64,000 nucleotides of DNA from assembly GCF_018437505.1 (NCBI RefSeq), contig NZ_CP072467.1, forward strand, positions 806,001 through 870,000, in the 5' to 3' direction. Made by a program: the position numbers and the translations under genes. This document shows, one piece after another, positions 61,852 to 64,000 of the stretch (position 1 is the stretch's first letter; each line of letters starts with the position of its first letter). The notes below the pieces were generated by a model. The model did not search any database. It saw only the letters and a list, made by a program, of their open reading frames with translations, and had not been told where the DNA came from. The DNA is from Spiractinospora alimapuensis (GTDB taxonomy: Bacteria > Actinomycetota > Actinomycetes > Streptosporangiales > Streptosporangiaceae).

Positions 61852-62481
61852 TCACTGTTGGGCGGAGACCGCGCCGACGGCACCCACGACCGCCGCCGCG
61901 AGGTCGGCGACCACCTGGTCCAGCGAAACGTCGGGGTGGTCCAACCACCACTCCCCCGTTTCGCGCACCATGCCGATGACCGCGTGCGCCACGACCCGTG
62001 CGCGCGGCGCGGCGTCGATCCACCCCTCGGCCACGAAGACGGCACCCATCTCCTCACCCAGGCGGCGCACCATCATCCCGACGTTGCCGCGCGTCGCCGG
62101 ATCCTCCGCGGTGGCCCGGTGCATCAGGAACCGGTAGAGGTTCAGGTTGGCCCCGATGACGCCGAGGTACACACCGATCGTGGCGTGCGCCCGCTCCCGC
62201 AGGTCCGAACCGAGGGTCAGCTCCTCGCGGATCCGTGCGACGAGGGGCTCCACGTGCCGGACGGCGAGGGCCCGGTAGAGGCCGTTCTTGTCGCCGAAGT
62301 GCCGGTAGAGGATGGGCTTGCTGATGCCGGCCTCGGCGGCGATGGCGGCCATCGTGGCGTCGGGGCCGTCCCGCTGGATCACGGTGTCGGCGGCGTCCAG
62401 GATGGCGCGTCGGCGTTCCGGGTCCCGACCACGAGTCCCATCCGCCCCCTCCGGGGCCAGTCCGGAGGGGGGCGCGCTCAC
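61852..62481 (-). CDS. TetR/AcrR family regulator
   Basis: 209 residues from GTG 62481, which follows GGGGGAG by four bases; the reading frame is open far upstream without meaning. DNA-binding domain RRRAILDAADTVIQRDGPDA and TMAAIAAEAGISKPILYRHF; the ligand domain carries LYRFLMHRATAEDPATRG and ARVVAHAVIGMVRETGEWWL. It precedes the mycothiol isomerase-like gene on the same strand by 42 bases and may control it. Confidence 0.88.
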   Translation of the reverse strand: MSAPPSGLAPEGADGTRGRDPERRRAILDAADTVIQRDGPDATMAAIAAEAGISKPILYRHFGDKNGLYRALAVRHVEPLVARIREELTLGSDLRERAHATIGVYLGVIGANLNLYRFLMHRATAEDPATRGNVGMMVRRLGEEMGAVFVAEGWIDAAPRARVVAHAVIGMVRETGEWWLDHPDVSLDQVVADLAAAVVGAVGAVSAQQ

Positions 62482-62767
62482 CGGTCTCCCCCGAAAATGG
62501 CCCTGGCCCTCGGGTCCGGGAGATATCGGGTCGGTGGCTCGCACATGTCTCGCATTCCTCGCGGTTCTCGCACTCGGGTGTGGATCGTTGGGACGCGGAC
62601 GTGGTCGCCGCGATCGTGCCCCGAACGCGGCGAAACACATTCTCGCTGCCGGTCGCGTCGCGGCCCGAACGCGCGTTGGGGGATGCCCCAGGCCGGTGTC
62701 AGGCGGCGCGGTCCCCTTCCCTCTTCCCTGGGGAGGGGGAGATTCACACCCTAGATGTACTGACCAT
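62482..62767. other. intergenic region before the IS element
   Basis: About 285 bases with the promoter of the TetR gene and a G/C hairpin-forming run near 62710-62745. No gene supported. Confidence 0.4.
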
Positions 62768-63882
62768 GGAGGTTGGTAACACCCACCCCGCGTGATGCAT
62801 ACGAAGAGGGCCTCCGGTATCGATGGGGATTGCGACATCATCACCGGACCGGAAGGCCCTCGATGCCTCACGCTACCCATCCCAACGCCAAGCTCGCACC
62901 GGCTGGCCGCCTGGCATTGGCCCGCTGCATTGTCGAGGACGGATGGCCGCTGCGCCGGGCCGCTGAACGCTTCCAGGTCTCGGCCACCACCGCCCAGCGC
63001 TGGGCCGCGCGCTACCGCACCGGCGGCCCAGCCGCCATGACCGATGCCTCCAGCCGTCCCGCCCGCTCGCCCCGGCGCACCTCCATCCGCCGTCAGCGCC
63101 GCGTCATCAAACTCCGCCACCTCAACCAGTGGGGACCGGCCCGTATCGCCGGGCACCTGCACATGCCCGCCTCTACCGTCCACCGCATCCTCACACGCCA
63201 CGGCTGCGCTCGCCTGGCCCACCTGGACCGCGCCACCGGCCGCACCGTGCGCCGCTACGAACGCGCCCGCCCCGGCGAACTGGTCCATGTCGACGTCAAA
63301 AAACTCGGCTCCATCCCCGACGGCGGCGGCCACCGCGCAGTGGGCCGCCACGCGGGAGTACGCAACAAGCAGGCAGCCACCACCGCCCGACGCAACGGGT
63401 CCCCGGTGATCGGCCACAGCTACCTGCACACCGCCCTGGACGACCACTCCCGCCTGGCCTACACCGAAATCCTGGCCGACGAACGCAAAGAGACCGCCAC
63501 CGCCTTCTGGCAGCGCGCAGCGGCCTACTTCGCCTCGGTGGGCATCACCGTGGAGCGGGTCCTGACCGACAACGGGTCCTGCTACAGATCCGGTCTGTGG
63601 CGCGAAACGCTGACCCAGACCCAGATCGCACACAAGCGCACCCGCCCCTACCGGCCCCAAACCAACGGCAAGGTCGAACGCTTCCACCGCACCCTGACCG
63701 ACGAATGGGCCTACGCCCGCCCCTACACCTCAGAGACCCAACGCCGCCACGCATTCACCGGATGGCTGCACCACTACAATCACCACCGCTTCCACACCGC
63801 CATCAACGGCCCACCCACCACCCGCGTCACCAACCTCACAGGACAGAACACCAGATCGTTGATGGGGGTGTCTTGGACCTCC
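62768..63882 (+). mobile_element. IS481-family insertion sequence
   Basis: About 1.1 kb bounded by imperfect terminal inverted repeats of the form GGAGGT-N5-ACACCC: left at 62768-62784, right reading inward from 63882 to 63866. One transposase gene fills it. No matching target duplication is seen at the flanks, so the exact ends are uncertain or one flank has changed. Confidence 0.7.
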
Positions 63883-64000
63883 TGCGGGCGCGACGAAGGG
63901 TGCCAATGCTCTGGGCGTGAACACCAACCTGGACGCCCTTCTGATCGCACGCTCTGTCTCTCTGGGCGGCCACGTCGTGGGTTGGTCGCCGAAACCCGGA
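62863..64000 (+). CDS. IS481 family transposase (runs off the window)
   Basis: ATG 62863 follows GGAAGG by six bases. An N-terminal helix-turn-helix (RRAAERFQVSATTAQRWAARY) is followed by the DDE domain: Asp144 in ELVHVDVKKLG, Asp236 in VERVLTDNGSCYRSG, and Glu272 in NGKVERFHRTL, with the 35-residue D-E spacing of the family. IS481 proteins usually stop after a line like NNLSGQYS; here the match ends NLTGQNT at residue 331, but no stop follows and the frame passes the right terminal repeat and stays open to base 64000. The catalytic part is intact. Confidence 0.88.
   Translation, partial: MPHATHPNAKLAPAGRLALARCIVEDGWPLRRAAERFQVSATTAQRWAARYRTGGPAAMTDASSRPARSPRRTSIRRQRRVIKLRHLNQWGPARIAGHLHMPASTVHRILTRHGCARLAHLDRATGRTVRRYERARPGELVHVDVKKLGSIPDGGGHRAVGRHAGVRNKQAATTARRNGSPVIGHSYLHTALDDHSRLAYTEILADERKETATAFWQRAAAYFASVGITVERVLTDNGSCYRSGLWRETLTQTQIAHKRTRPYRPQTNGKVERFHRTLTDEWAYARPYTSETQRRHAFTGWLHHYNHHRFHTAINGPPTTRVTNLTGQNTRSLMGVSWTSCGRDEGCQCSGREHQPGRPSDRTLCLSGRPRRGLVAETR

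Noticed and set aside
61852-63687. A 611-residue reading of the last TetR gene
   Set aside because: The upstream 400 codons cross the IS element and intergenic DNA antisense; the TetR homology and ribosome-binding site place the start at 62481.
63129-63920. 263-codon plus-strand frame across the IS481 element
   Set aside because: It is a +2 shadow of the transposase; the true frame carries the DDE residues.

Overview
The window is GC-rich (about 70%) DNA with many GTG starts, AGGAGG-type ribosome-binding sites and actinobacterial families such as DUF3040, DUF5999, F420/PPOX-type split-barrel proteins, a mycothiol-dependent isomerase-like enzyme, GarA, FtsR and a 'cory-CC-star' protein. It is most likely the chromosome of a filamentous actinomycete. 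The style suggests Streptosporangiales (Nocardiopsaceae-like), but that placement is inference. No rRNA, tRNA or CRISPR array was seen.

Layout. 1-3.6 kb: an unknown protein, a penicillin-binding protein, a broken hicBA toxin-antitoxin locus and a DUF3040 protein. 3.6-17.3 kb: a GHL10-type lipoprotein, then a loose menaquinone region (menF, a methyltransferase, menD, menC, menB, menE). This region is interrupted by a low-GC island of membrane-anchored coiled-coil proteins (about 7.8-9.85 kb, plus a fourth gene to 10.37 kb), a GNAT acetyltransferase and a DUF952-cupin fusion. 17.4-22.3 kb: a principal-like sigma factor, two paralogous small membrane proteins, two paralogous Gly/Arg/Ser-rich tail-anchored proteins and a GntR regulator. 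22.5-27.6 kb: an FAD oxidoreductase, a TetR regulator, a dienelactone-type hydrolase, a DUF5999 protein and a TPR protein. 27.6-32.9 kb: gcvP under a glycine riboswitch, ftsR, a bifunctional-nuclease-family protein and a GarA-like FHA protein, an order recalling the mycobacterial Rv1827-Rv1832 region. 33.2-39.6 kb: a nucleotidyltransferase/mutase fusion, a CDP-alcohol phosphatidyltransferase and the operon cstA / cory-CC-star / ArsA-type ATPase. 39.7-47.9 kb: a split-barrel protein, PadR, thyX, a fused anthranilate synthase (trpEG) behind a Trp-Trp leader peptide, a HelR/HelD ATPase, and vapB with a broken vapC. 48-62.5 kb: an MFS exporter, LacI, an orphan solute-binding protein, an L7/L12-like repeat protein, a PPOX protein, TetR with DUF418 and DUF998 proteins, an aldehyde dehydrogenase, an ABC-2 exporter with its TetR and a clear 34-bp operator, a mycothiol isomerase-like protein and another TetR. 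The right edge holds an IS481-family element whose transposase frame runs off the window.

Themes. Menaquinone synthesis, central nitrogen/glycine metabolism (gcvP, GarA, trpEG) and envelope work (PBP, mannose-nucleotide enzyme, lipid synthase) are housekeeping. Many genes appear to be leaderless, with a -10-like hexamer 6-9 bases before the start codon. Two type II toxin-antitoxin loci are visibly decayed. The least explained material is the membrane/coiled-coil quartet at 8.07-10.37 kb, the twin RGG-like tail-anchored proteins at 20.4-21.4 kb, and the cstA / cory-CC-star / ArsA operon.
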